Shown in pieces: positions 47,122 to 59,175 of a DNA stretch of 64,000 nt. A program made the position numbers and the translations under genes. The DNA is from Cyanodermella asteris. Its lineage: Eukaryota; Ascomycota; Lecanoromycetes; Ostropales; Stictidaceae. Numbering within the stretch: the first letter of the stretch is position 1; each line of letters begins with the position of its first letter. The notes beneath the pieces are model-generated. The model did no database searches. It worked only from the letters and a program-made list of their open reading frames with translations, and was not told where the DNA came from. The stretch covers positions 1,117,279 through 1,181,278 of the forward strand of contig UYJD01000001.1 in assembly GCA_900618795.1 (NCBI GenBank), given 5' to 3'.

Positions 47122-49323
47122 TCACATCAAAGTCAGCCAAACGGTTCCCCATGTCTCACGTGAGCGCTAACATCGCGTCGGGAACAACCATCCTTCTGGG
47201 TTGCGTGGGCTTTGGGGTGGGGGGGTGTTTGGGGGGACGCGATCACTTACCTTGAGAAAGCACAAGCCGCCTTCGAAGGCGACGCCGACGCATTGGGTGC
47301 CGGGTCCGTTGTTGTTGTTGTACGCTACGCACAGAGTGGCGCAGTCCTCGAAGCCTCCGACGTTGTTGCGACACGAGCCTGCGAGATTGAAGCATTGCGA
47401 GGCCGCGTCGCAATGGCAAGGGTTTATGTTGGATGAAGAGCCATCCTCGGCGGGGATGACAAGGTCACCGTCGTCGAAATCGAGGTCGCTGTATACTTCA
47501 AAAATTGGGTATTGTGTCTTGCCGGCGTAGCCTGCAGTGACTGTGGCCGTGTAGCTATCTATACGTTTGCCGGTGGCCAGCGTCGTGAAAGTTGAAGTAT
47601 AAGTGGTAGTAGTAACAGCTGGTCATAGTTAGCATTCGGAAGAAATCTAGGTAGGGACATTGAAAGGGATAACAAACTGTCTGTGGACGTGACGGGAGAT
47701 TCGTAGGTCGTGACGGTCGTGGGCTCCGTAACCGTGGTGATTTGGGTAATCGTCGATGTTGTGGTATTTGTAGCGGTGCTGGCTGTTTCCGTAGATAGAA
47801 CCGCGGCAGGAGATACGCAAGCTGGAATAGATGTGACCGTTGACACGACCGTCGAAACCTCAACTGTAGTGTACGTCGACACCTGTGTCGAGACCTGGGT
47901 GATGGTGGTGAGGATGCTTTCCGAAACAGTTGTAGGGACGATAATAGTGGTCAGGACGGTCGTAGGCACAACAAGCGTCGTCGTCATGACCGTCGAAGTC
48001 TGGACGGGCGACGTTGGTCTGGGTGCTGCTGTGTATGTACCCAGATTCTCGGTCGTCGTAGATTGCGACCCATCTGCCGCCGTGGTCACTTGGATCGACT
48101 GTGCTATGTACCCCGAGCCGCCAGTGGCATCAAACGTGTGACTCGTGGTATAAGTGCGCGAGGACGTATGAGGTGCTATGATAAGCGTACCCATGGGCTG
48201 AGTAACAGTGTTTGAGCCAGACACGCACAGTAAACTAGTTGTGTATTCTCGAGTACCGTCGCCCAAAGTCGAAGAGAGCACGGTAGTCGTGGTAGATCCG
48301 GCGAGACATGAGGTGACAGGGTTCACGATGTAGGCTCCACCGGTGATTGTGGAACTGAATGAAGTGCCTTCGGTAGTGACGGGATAGATGTCTTGAGCGA
48401 TCCAGGTCGTGTTGCGGCCGTCGCCTGTCGATACAACAGTGTGAGTCGTGCCGTCAGATGGTGGCGCCAGGTACAAAGTGCCCGCAGGCGTGGCGGAGCC
48501 GTCCATACCCGTCGTGGACACAATTGTGATGGTACCTGAGGCACTTGATGGCGGGATTAATGAAGTTGCAATCGGAGAGGACGTCGTAGCTATAAGGCCA
48601 CTGGTAAACGTCTCGTAGTATTCTTCCGTGACGACTTCTACCGCGCCATTGCTGAGCGTTGTGGATATGACTCGGGTGGTTGATGACAGCGTAGTTGTGA
48701 TTGCTCCTCCCGGGTTGGTGGTGCTTGGAGGACCGTGTGCAAAAATGTCACTTGTGCCGTTGTCGTTTGCCAAACATGTATACAAGACCACGTGCCCGGT
48801 ATTCAAAGGAAAGCTTGGACCAGTTGTAGATACTTCACGTTTCCTGTAAGTTGGCTGCGAAGGGTATCTGAAAGGTAATTAGCGCTGTGGACGAATGCAA
48901 CGCAGTGGAGTATTTCTTGTACATCCATGTCGAAGTATTGACTCTTTGTATACCAGATGCATCCAGCCCTGTTTCGTAGACGTAAGGACAATTTGTTGTC
49001 GTGTCCGCGGCGTAAGTACTTGTGGAAGTGGTCTTTCGATCTTAGCTTGGACATCTCAACGACTTTGGCAAATGCTTTGAACTTACAGTCTCGGTACCAG
49101 TAGCTCCGCCATCTACTGTGGTAGTGCTGTAGGATGTGTCGGTGACGAAGCTGGTGGTAGTGGCAAGTACATAAATGGTAGGAGTGACGGTTAGTACACT
49201 GGTGGTGGTTGAGGTCGGCGTGCATGGATTCTGCAGCTGGGCGACTGCGAAGCCCTGACTGATGAGAATCGGAATCAAGCCTGCCGCAAGAGCCCTGATG
49301 ACCATGCTGATTCGTGCCGTCAT
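47122..49323 (-). CDS. Secreted Ser/Thr-rich (mucin-like) protein with a Cys-rich PAN-like end
   Basis: Likely exons are 49323-49087, 49032-47678, 47618-47251 and 47166-47122, with introns of 54, 59 and 84 bp (GTAAGT or GTTTGT donors; one GCTAAC branch). A signal peptide MTARISMVIRALAAGLIPIL opens the chain. A folded part follows (NCPYVYETGLDASGI, ALITFQIPFAANLQ, then GPSFPLNTGHVVLYTCL), then about 330 residues of Thr/Ser/Val repeats. It closes with INPCHCDAASQC, LAGSCRNNVGGFEDCATLC and CVGVAFEGGLCF, a Cys pattern like PAN/apple-type wall-binding modules. Around 48840-48846 the frame shifts by one base without a usable intron. The short last exon is tentative; an open frame to 46955 (GTDGSACGFAKSYETW) may be the true end. 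Probably cell-wall or matrix-associated. Confidence 0.65.
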
Positions 49324-50129
49324 GCTTTCGACAAGCTGTGCACCTATTCAGATATGCGTCAACGCGAGCGAAAGGTACAGGACTGGCTGCATGGTGATAA
49401 GGCCGTAGTATGGATGTCTCGGCACATTCCAACGCGGAATTTGATCACTTCCATGACTAAACATCAGCACGTTACGGTAACGTGCAAGATATCGCGGCCG
49501 TACTGGCAACAAATTTGGCTGGAATGCAGGGTGCTATCCAATTTACGGACAAAGACATCCACCCCCTTGCGTCACTTAGCACATGGTTTCCGCAAACGTT
49601 CGTCAATAGTATCCGTGTGAGATGATAAAGCTCGAATCGATCAAAGACCAGTGCATAACAAATCGGAGGCAAACGTTACCGTATGGCAAGAATTAGCGAG
49701 TGAGAGCGTCGCTGGGTGTGATAAAAAGCGTCAATGCTTGCAGAAAATTTGAGACTTTGGGCAACTCCAATCGACGGGCTTTTGTGACAGACACATGCTC
49801 GAAACTTATTTGAACGCAGTGTGCTTCAATGACTCGCCCGAGCTCGCACGCAATATGCGGGAGAGAGCAGAGAACTCAATCATGATCGAACTGTCCTTCC
49901 AAAATCGCGAACTAAGCTGTGAGCTAAGGCCTTGCGAGAGCTTGTTACGTGGGACATTATCACCGATAAGACGCTGTCCCCAGAATCACAATCCAAGCTT
50001 TGAGCTAAGACCTTGCGAGAGCTTGTTGAGGGTGTCCGCGTTATTGCCGACCAGAATTGCGAGGACGTCCTTGTAGGAATCACTGCAGCATTTTAGCATG
50101 GAATCCAAAAAGGCTTGTTGATGGGCTCC
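49324..50129. other. Intergenic region with an imperfect 81-bp tandem repeat
   Basis: About 800 bases between two (-) genes. The only structure is the duplication reported separately. No complete frame of note. Confidence 0.5.
49921..50027. repeat. Direct repeat, about 26-bp core at 81-bp spacing
   Basis: The core GAGCTAAGRCCTTGCGAGAG continues CTTGTT and occurs at 49921-49946 and 50002-50027 with one mismatch. Sequence before each core is also similar (CTGTCC...AATC...AAGCT), so the unit is about 81 bp, a multiple of three. It lies just downstream of the peroxygenase stop. Confidence 0.75.
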
Positions 50130-51035
50130 TTACGCTGTGATCTGCTGGGCTTCGGCAATGGGTTTGGGGCTCGCTGTGTAAATGTCGAGGAGCAGCTCGC
50201 CAAGCGATGTCAAGGTGACTGGTGACGCGCTCGGCCGCCAACCCAGCTCGTAAGGCAGCTTTTCTTGCTCGAAAAACATGCGCATGTAGGAGACTTTGGC
50301 AGTCTTAGACCCTGTCCCACCTAGAACCTGTGTGTGAAGGGCACTCTCGCCGTAGCTACATCGTCTGCGTCAGCCCGGAATCATCCATAGATATCCCATG
50401 CACTGTACCTGAGGAGTAGCTCGTGCGGCCCCCAAACAAAGTCTGGATTCCGCGTCTTGCTGTCATTGAAGCGGCTGAACTTCGCTGCGCCGAGCGTTTC
50501 GACACCCGTCGAAGGACCACTGAAATGGCTCAGATATTGCTGCCAACTCTGAGCGCTGAAAGTAGATTGATTGCCAAAGACGGCGTCTTGGCGACTTAGA
50601 CTGGCATCGTGCTCGATAGGTACATTGTGCTTGTTGATCGAGTGGAGGCCCAAGGTCAATCCCAGAGGATTGTCTGCGCTCAATACCGCGCCTGCTCCAA
50701 CAAAGACGGAGAAGTCGGCGCCCATGTCCATTCCAGCCGCGAGGCCCTGAACAATATCAGGTACCGTCAAGCTGCTGCCATTGTGGTGTATGAAGTTGTG
50801 GTTTGCAAGCGTATTGAGTCCTGGACACGCCGATCGAACTGATGTGACAGGTGAGCAATCTTCACCTGGTCAAGTCATCGCCAGACATACGATCGTTAGG
50901 ACCAGGCGCTTCCCAGTGCGTCCAGCGAGGATCGCTGTCTGGAGCGGGATCCAAGCTCGAAAGAAGCCCGCCAATGTCCAGCTTAGCAGAGGCGAATGCA
51001 GAAATTGGGAAGAGAAGCGTAAATGAAGCGTGCAT
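50130..51035 (-). CDS. Short heme-thiolate peroxidase (unspecific peroxygenase / chloroperoxidase family)
   Basis: Three exons, 51035-50891, 50838-50409 and 50355-50130, with introns of 52 and 53 bp (donors GTATGT and GTACAG; acceptors ACATCAG and GATGTAG); 266 residues. These secreted enzymes use hydrogen peroxide to oxygenate or halogenate substrates. A signal peptide (MHASFTLLFPISAFASA) leads to PNDLRSACPGLNTLANHNFI, which holds the heme-ligating Cys; the usual Pro-Cys-Pro is Ala-Cys-Pro here. The distal motif EHDASLSRQDAVFGN carries the acid-base Glu. The end, YMRMFFEQEKLPYELGWRP, is the family's C-terminal signature. Length matches the short group. There is only one Cys in the core, so no stabilising disulfide there. 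Confidence 0.92.
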
Positions 51036-53240
51036 TTTGAAGAAAACAGGCGGAGAGAATTGCTCAATGGAAAAGATGGAATGCAATGAAGATCTGAAAG
51101 AGTAAACCGGGCGACAGCATTCAATACATTATCGAAGTGGCCAACATCGGTCCTGCCCGATGGTGGTAGTGAACGCCACTCGAGTCCTCGTGAACCTCCG
51201 TATGCAGATGGTCTGCACAGCGTGGGCATGTGGCCTCCACGGGACGTTTGGCGGACTGACATAGACGATGTTTGGAACTTTCTTATCACCTGTGGCGCCG
51301 GTGAGAATAAGTAACATGAACCTGAGGCCCAGGTTGTAGGAAAGAGGCACAGTTCCTCGTGCGGCGAAACGTGACGGTACAAGCTCAGGTCGATAGGTCA
51401 CATTCGGCCTTTGCTCGGTCAGCCAAAACACCCAGCATCCACATCGGGTGGAAATCGCATATTGTACTAAAAACGAAGTCGCCGCAGAGAACCGGCCATG
51501 TCGGGTCGCTCAGCTAATTCTTCAAGCGATCGTGGGACGCGATTCGGGTTGGCGCGTGCCGGCTTGTCCGACAGCCTCAATAACCATATTAAGCAGATCC
51601 TGCCTGATTGTTATACGTTACTTGAATGTTCTGATCACGCGGATGACCGATTGTGAGGCTGCTATTCGCGCGATAGGAAAAAGAACAAGAAGACGCACGG
51701 TGACTGAGAGCTTTAGATTTTGTGAGCTGTTCGAGATCAACAACCCTTGCGCCGAAGCGATCCCTGCCGTGCCGGCCGATCCTATCGGTGCAACCAAAAA
51801 AAACTACAACTAATGGACGTACAAGCTTCACCTCTCTTTTCGTATGCAAGGACTACTGAACAGCTTTCAGTAATGAGAGACCTTGGTCCGAAGACATGTA
51901 TAGCTCGTGGAGAGGGCTGAACAAACCCCAAGTCGTTATACAATATCAGTGGCTTTTTTTTTGTCTTCAACTTGAAATTGAACACAAAAGATGATTCAAC
52001 AACATGGCACATCACGGGCTGCCTGGTTTCGAACTTCACAGCAAGCATGATCTCACCGACCATCAAAAGTGCAACATCTAGTCTGAGGGAATGACTGAGT
52101 AAACTTTCACAATTTATTCTACAAACCATGACTCCGCTCGCGTCTACACGCAATTCGATTTCATGCAAGGCGATATCAAGGAACTCCGACAGTAAGGATT
52201 GGCTCCAAGACCAAAACCTCGCCGGTCAAGACAGAGATGCCAAAGCTGCATACGATCATCTCCTCGAAGCAAGGTACCAAGGAAACGAGGCTTAGATGCT
52301 CGAGCCTGGTTTCCCAGGTGTTTCAGCACGAGATTCTGCAATCGCACTTGACTGGACACCCGCACCCTAGACTAGACTCAGCAGATACTCCAGCCAAGGA
52401 ATAAGCCTGAAGCACATGTAGTCTCACCCGAAACTCAAGGCCAGGCCGATCTTTTTCCAGGATTGTGAAGACACAAGGCGAAGCAGAATGAGGCCAGCAC
52501 GATTAGCCGCACTCACAAACCTGGACGGCACTCTGTCTTGTACACATTCCTGAGCCTAAGAACGGCAAGCCCGCCTACACCGCGAACAGGCGCGTGCCTC
52601 TGGTTAAACTTGGTTCAAGATTACCCAAGGATAAGATTCTCGGCCTGTGCATGTGCAACGGACTAGCAAGGTAGCAAGGACGAGGAAAGTCATGGAAGAA
52701 TAGTAGTTTGCTTGCATTGTTCGCAGCGCGCGCGCTGCTCTGTGGCACACCAAAGTAAAAAGACGTCTCGCCTTGTTTGCCGTGTATGGCTGGGTATCGC
52801 ATAGTGCCGTTTCCTGCCTTTGCCCCCTTGTTATTTCCCTCCAAACCTTCATCGGGCTGGCCTTATCGCCCGATGGCCATCAGCACCGCTTGCTGGATGT
52901 CGAAGCCCTGATATCTGTGTAGCTTGGCCGACTAGCGAGCGAATCTGCTGAGCCCTATTAATCTCGACAGAAAAACAAAAAAACTCCCAACGGCGTATCG
53001 ACTGATAGCCGTATTCAGTGACCGTGATGCAACATCGGACATGCGTTTGGCGCCTCGAGCTATGCGAGGCAAGAGAAGTATGAATGCACGCACCCCGGGC
53101 AATGCAGCAGTAACTCTAAGGATCGAAGGATAAAAGGCGTGTTCGTAAATGTCAATAATCGTGACCCAAAATCAACCATGAGGTGGCCTCGAGAAGTGGA
53201 GCAATCCAGAATGCGTAGATGAGCGTGAGCTCAATGGCGT
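51036..53240. other. Gene-poor region, nothing recognised
   Basis: 2.2 kb between two (-) genes. A poly-T tract near 51953 and a poly-A-rich patch near 52970 are the only simple repeats. No frame with domains or splice partners. Confidence 0.5.
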
Positions 53241-54008
53241 CTAGATGAAGTTTTGTGGTGCTTTGTAACTTCCGATGCTTGTCGACCTTTCTCTCGCCTG
53301 TGCCTTCTCCTCGTCAGTACGCCCTCTGTGTGTCGATGTCATCTCGTGCACGCTAGCAAGCGCAGGACTCTTGGGCTGAGTTGGTGACCAGACGCTCTCA
53401 GCAGGCTTAATGGGGAGCGCCTTGTCCTTGTCGAAACTGTTGTTGGTCGCACTTCGCTCAGGGCGATTGATGTGGCTAGCTTTGATGTCGGGAAGGCTCT
53501 TCTGGGTCGCGAGGAAGGGGCCCGACTTGGGTGGAGGCGGGGGAGGATAGTACTGAGGAAGATCGGTGGGCATATATGCCTGTTGCGCAAGAGCGCGTTT
53601 TCGCATCCACCAGACGAGGGTTATGACACCGGCGACGCCAAGTATACCGACAATACAACCAACGACGATCATGATAGTTGCGGACGCGGAGGCATGCTGT
53701 GTGTTGTCCATGTCGCCAGCGACGGGCTGCAAGGTTGACAGTCAGTAAGAGTATATACAGACATGTGAGATCAAGTCCTTGCTGTCGCGACCACGAAAAG
53801 CGTTCGGCGTGGGAATACTTCCGAGTGCAACCAACATTGCGCGATTCTCGGCATATATAAACTTCTTTGAGCCGGGGTTTTGACTTACAGCAGCGGTAGC
53901 AGCCTGTGACGGGGTGGCAATAGCGGTCACTGTGGCTACTATTGTGGGAAAGGCACCGGCCGGGTCTATTGAAGCGACGGACGAGCCCGCAGCGGTTTCC
54001 AAAGACAT
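53241..54008 (-). CDS. Single-pass membrane protein with Ser/Thr ectodomain and Pro-rich tail
   Basis: Two exons, 54008-53889 and 53726-53241, with a 162-bp intron (GTAAGT donor, CTTGCAG acceptor), phase 0; 201 residues. The N terminus is Ala/Thr/Ser-rich (MSLETAAGSSVASIDPAG). One helix follows (IMIVVGCIVGILGVAGVITLVWW) with a WWMRKR stop-transfer, then a cytosolic tail with a YYPPPPPPK run and Lys/Ser-rich, probably phosphorylated segments. No cleavable signal peptide is obvious, so an N-out type III protein is likely. The layout recalls short fungal stress-sensor or Mid2-like proteins, but there is no family motif. Confidence 0.65.
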
Positions 54009-57000
54009 TGTGAAAGAAGTTGGTTTATTTGTGTCGAAGAGATCAAAGAAGGGCGAACTTCGGAGAGAGGGCCAGCGAAGACGCTGTCAAAGGAGTGACG
54101 AAGAGGCTGGATCGGGATTTCGAGCAAGCTGCTAGAGCATTCCTGCGCTCTAGAGGAATTTGCGCGTGTAGGCGGACGAATCGGGTAGTTGTGAAAGTGG
54201 AAGCAGGGCGCGATATTGAGAGAGTGACGGAGGAGGGTGGATGCTGAGCCTCAGGCGCATGTAGGAGAAAGGACGAAAGCGACAGGGTGACGGCAAGGTG
54301 TTATCGGGAAGAAAGATGACGGGGGATGCAAGAGTGGTCGAGTCGGCTCGTACCAGGCGGTGCGGTCGGAGTGGTACCGAGAGACGATCAGCAGCAGCAG
54401 GAGGATGGCAGGAAGCGCAAATCCTGCTGTGTTGAGCGTCGAAAAGACGATCGGCTGCTCGTGCGGGCTCAGGTCGTTATACAGAGCGGGAAGAAGAGTG
54501 GTGCAGAAGAGGGTGGGCACCGGGGGGATGGCAAAGCATCTTGGGGGGGCAGCGTTGGTGGTGCAAAAGAAGGGAGTTTGACTTTGGCAGTTTCACTGGC
54601 CAGCAGAGATGATGGTGGGCAACATCTGAAACGCGGCTTCCCTCCTTGCCCTGTCCGTTCCTGACTTGCCGGCGATCCTAATTCGGCGCGCCTGCCGACT
54701 ACGCTGTTTCCGGGGTAGCGCCTGCCGTCACAGAGTGGTAGAACTGGTAACGCTTTCCGCCTAAGCTTATCCGGGTTTATCCTCCTGCACGGCTGCACCG
54801 TGATATCTCCTGGCGTCCAGTGGGAACACTTGCGCTTATGACAGCGCTTTTCAGCTCCAACTTCGGCGTCAGCACTGCCTGTGATCACGTGGAAGCATCA
54901 CGCTGGGCCACTGCTCAAAGCGCCATACAAAGGCCTTTGCTGGCGCTCAGAGCCCAACATGCTGCGGTTTCAGGGGGCCTTTTCCGCTGAACCGTTGGCT
55001 GTCATCTCGCAAGTGCTCCTTCTTACTGCAGCACACGCTTCTATTTTCCCGCCAACGTCGACGTCATTGCTTGACCAAAGCACCGTCTCTACGGTCTTTG
55101 ATGTGAACGTTTTAGCCCCCCTCGACACGCGCTGATCCTGCACACCGAATGTTTCCAACATGTACACCGCCGCTCAAAATATTGCACGCCCCTTGAGAAT
55201 CCTCAGAAGACGTACAGTATTGCTCATGGCGCCTTGCTGCGCACATTGGGAGGTAACGTGTGTGATCCGGGTCGCGGAAACCACTTTTGGTCGATTTGAG
55301 GAACGAGAAAGCTTGTTCCCTTATCAAATGATAACCGGCAAGAAGCCATGCCCCTGACAGTCCGTCCCCGCAAAGCATCCAGACTTCTTATCCGCTCTAC
55401 GATGCTTCCGGTATTCCATTGCTCACGCTCAACTCGACATTGATCGCTTGACGTTGCCGAAAGAATAGAAACTGACCGTGTTTCCGCCACAGGCAGATGG
55501 GTATTGCAAGTCTGTGCGTCCCCTGTCGCTCAGTCGCTTACTTTATACTTTATCGCATGAGCTGATAAAAGTTTATGTCCTGTGCTGAAAGCTGATCCCA
55601 TGTGTGCTGCCCTGCCCCTGAATGGCGCATATCGGACGCGAAGGCTGCATACCACTGGCCTGCGATTGCATACTGTATGTGTGACTCTCACTGGTATCTC
55701 CCGTTGGAGGATAGCACGAAGCCAGGGAATTCGATTCCTGCCGCATCTCGAAGCTTCCACCTGCAGGTTGTCGAGCTCAGACTCAAGGACGTGTGAGGCC
55801 AAGGCGGGTAATTGAAAGTCATGGCGCACGTATGATCGAGAACACGTCTTGATGTACTGCGTTAACTGCTTGAATATCAACCCTCAATAGTACCCTGCGA
55901 AGCACGCCAGTACCATCTTCTATAGATACCTACAATAGTGGTGATCGAGGTAGACAAGGAGGTAGTCGCGTAGATAGATATTCCAGGACTTACGCAACGA
56001 CTTTTAGTTACCCGCCTCGAGCCCGACAGCAAGCGCCGCGAAGCGATTTGTGATGAGACCGACGCTACACATCATTAGATTCGATATGCTGATGTATGTA
56101 TTCGCGGCAGGGTAGACCGACTCGTTTTCGAAGCACGACCAAAGCCTTGCGAGCTACTTCCGACTGGACCTCTGAGGGGCCTTAGCTGAGGGCCTTGTTT
56201 CTACCCGCGGCCCAGCAAAACATCGAAAAACAGTCTACCACCGAGCGCCACTTCATGACTCGACACACTTATCGAGACAAACCTACATGGGGGACCTCGA
56301 ATCACCATGGATATCATCGTTCTGCCTGTCTCATCGATTTTCCAACAAAAGGAGGCTGAAATAGAGTTACTCCACACCCGGATCCAACTGGCTGCAGCAT
56401 CACCACAAGGACCACCCTGTGGCGTTTCTTCGTCACCCGGTTGTTACCACTGTTGCTCACAAGCCCCCTCGAGGCGTTCCATGCCCCTGTCCAATTTCGA
56501 GGAGATTTCCACGCATGTAGAAATTTCCACTTTCTGAGCGGGACTGCGATTTTGTGGCTTCGAGAATTATTTACGCTGCGCCGACTGCGATCTGGAAATG
56601 GAAGTCGAGATGGTGGAAAGCTCCGTGGGAAGCTTCTCGTAAGCCCCAGGTTGGTCTGGATGCCGACGCTGATAAGAAAGCATGAGGCAATGCACAGATC
56701 GCAAGCTTGCCCTGCTCGTAGCGTATGTATAGCACATACCTACGACGAATAGAGGCGGACTCTTCACGCGCGCGATTGAAAACCGGCACTTGTCCTGCCA
56801 GCATTTCTGCCATTTACATACGGTGCATTTTATTTGCTGATCGAATGATAACCTAAAGGCTGCACAACCTTCTCACGATTTTGGCGGCGGATCCCCTCAG
56901 CCACTTTGAGTGGTAATCGACACTCGGCATGTGGACATGCTCCTAGGAGGGCTCCAATGCATCAGATCTGGGAAGTGTTGTACGTTGCAACTTGGGACAA

Positions 57001-57208
57001 AACCGAGCGATCCGAAATATGGCAAACGCTTGCTGAGCACATAAATGCTGGGCGCATCTGGCAGTGCACGCTTTGTTTCAAGCCTTTAGCGCTACAGCGT
57101 CTCCCTTGCAATGCCGCAGCTTCATCTCTAGAGCCTGCTCATCGCGTGACGTGATTTCAACCACGATGGAGCATACGCCGACGCTGATCTGTCTTGCCGA
57201 TGAATTGT
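54009..57208. other. Long gene-poor region, nothing recognised
   Basis: 3.2 kb. The left part is purine-rich and may be the 5' region of the membrane-protein gene. Frames such as 54881-55135 and 56307-56537 begin with ATG but show no domain, membrane or coiled-coil pattern. I see no transposon ends, and base composition is not AT-shifted as in heavily RIP-mutated DNA. Confidence 0.5.
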
Positions 57209-58361
57209 TCATCTGTATCCGCGACCGCCGCGATAGTCCATTCGATCGCTGTACAATCTGTTGTCTCTCGGACCATTGTCGTATCGCCTGTCCCTATCGT
57301 TTGGCGGCTGATAAGGGCGTACATCGCGTCGACCATCCCTGCGATCGTCCCTGCGCTCATCCCTCCGATCGTCACGACGACCATCACGTCGGTCAGGCTC
57401 CCATCCTCGGCTGGGTCTGTCGTCTGCAGTCTCTCTTCGTGCGTCCATATCAACATCCATGTCCGGCTTCGCATCGTCGAAGCCATAACTACTATCTTGA
57501 TATTCTGGTTCTGCACGAGGTCCGTCGTAAGCAGGCTGGGGATAGTTATCGCCGGCATCAAGCGTGATGGACTGAGACTGCGACCTCGTGGGCTCGCCAA
57601 AATCCGACGCTGCCCGCACCGGAGCTGGGGGAGCAATGTTCTGGCCACCCGGCCCGGTCTTCAAATAGATATGCAGAAGCCGGCCATCCGCCTTTTGGTT
57701 GTTGAACGTCTCAATGACAGCCTCAGCTCCTGCTCTATCCGCGAAGACCATTTCTGCAATGACCGTAGGCCTGGCAGTAACCACGCGGCACGATTGCATC
57801 TGACCTCCAACTGGCTCCATTGCCGACTGGATATCTGCCGCTGTTGTTCCTGGCGCAAAGTTGCTTCCCATGACCACAGCTGGACCGGCCAGCCCCCTAA
57901 TGCTGAAATTCTGTCCCTTGGGCTGAGTTGGAGGCGCACTGCCAATTCGATCGACGAGTGACCGTCCGCGGCCTAGCTCTTGATTCAATGGTGACGGACG
58001 ATGATATGGAGCCGCCTTTGCCTTCAGATCGCGGACCGATTTCGCGCGTTGCGCCGGCTGAGAGTATGGATTAGCAAACAGTGTACTATCTATTGCTGCA
58101 GAAGTCCTCTTTAGCATACCTTCTTGACACCGACCCGGCTTGCCAGGCTGGGAATAGCATCGGCCTTGCGCTTTCCGAGCGATCCTGGAGCGCTAGATCT
58201 GCGGTCTTTGCCGAAAATGCTTTGTGCGAACTTCTCGTTCGCCTTCTTCTGTCTGCCTGAGCGAGGTTAGGACTCAATTTCTAGCTGCACGGCCAACCAT
58301 CCGAGCACGTACTGATTTTGATGATGTCGTCAAACGACACGTCAGGCTTTGGACTCGCCAT
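57209..58361 (-). CDS. RRM protein, ALY/REF-like mRNA export adaptor
   Basis: Three exons, 58361-58313, 58256-58120 and 58057-57209, with introns of 56 and 62 bp (donors GTACGT and GTATGC; acceptors CTCAG); 344 residues. The N terminus MASPKPDVSFDDIIKISR contains SFDDIIK, matching the UAP56-binding motif of ALYREF/Yra1 (LDDIIK). A basic region follows (GKRKADAIPSLASRVG). One RRM spans about residues 125-205 (MGSNFAPGTTAADIQSAM, VIAEMVFADRAGAEAVIETF, LLHIYLK). The C terminus is an Arg/Asp/Gly-rich tail with a DRRD-type repeat, ending DYRGGRGYR. These parts together fit a TREX adaptor that hands mRNA to the export receptor. The RNP motifs are weak, so a related RRM family is possible. Confidence 0.78.
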
Positions 58362-59175
58362 GATGGGTGGGGAGTACCGGTGAAGGCTGTGGTGCGAGGG
58401 AGTGCAGGTTGGAGATGCTGATTTGCAGATGTCTATTATATTGGAGAGTTTGTCACAGCTGTCAGCGCAAGTCGCGCTTGGCACGTGGCTCGCGCGAAAC
58501 CGACGAAACACGTTGGCGGAAGCTGGACGTGTCGAGCATCCCGTTGCCCACTCAAAGCAACAACATCCGTTCCCCGATGTCTGTAGTGATAGATGAGCTC
58601 GAATTATCCTTTCCACGCCCCTTGCGAAGACTATGTCTGTAGCTAGGTCACAGACAGCTGATGCAACACAAAAAGAGGCAGTTCATACAGGGCATGACTT
58701 CCTCGTGGACCGGACACAGACAGGTCCCTGTCGTTTCGCCCCAAAGACAGAAGAAGTGCTTGTCCGCCTTACATGATCTATCTCTCCAGAAGCTCGGGCA
58801 CTCGATTGACCGTTCCTTACGATGCTGGACCTGTCCTCGTGGGAGGCTCTTGCACATGAGACCGAAACAATCATCTTCCAGAGTGCTTGCCGGCCTGGCA
58901 ACTCCTACATGATCGCAACGGCCACTTTCAAGTCACAGCCCCCATAGCCGCTGCCACGATGGGAAGACTATATTCCCCAAGTAGCTCTTGAGCTGGGATT
59001 CCTCCTTTCTGTCCTTTTTCTTCTCTCCTTTCCTCTCTAGCTCCCATGACAATTTACGATTGTTCTCAACTTCAATTGCACTACGAAGCTATAGGACCAG
59101 GGTGGAGTCTCGACGCTGATGTAGTACTTCTTTTTTCTCACCTTTCTCGCAGCTAAATCTACTACCAGACTTGCA
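58362..59175. other. Intergenic divergent region, no gene seen
   Basis: 814 bases between the ALY/REF-like gene (-) and the disordered-protein gene (+), holding both promoters. The stretch just before 59176 is pyrimidine-rich, as is common upstream of fungal starts. Confidence 0.5.

Noticed and set aside
47710-48141. Val/Thr-rich open frame on the plus strand
   Set aside because: Antisense shadow of the Thr-rich stalk of the secreted protein.
55715-55745. tRNA-like GGAATTCGATTCC near a possible T arm
   Set aside because: The stem does not pair with a seven-base loop, and no acceptor or anticodon arm is present.
56307-56537. 76-codon ATG frame in the gene-poor region
   Set aside because: No domain and no upstream or downstream exon; codon pattern not convincing.
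51036-57208. Possible transposon remains in the two gene-poor stretches
   Set aside because: No terminal inverted repeats, target-site duplications, transposase or reverse-transcriptase motifs, and no AT shift.
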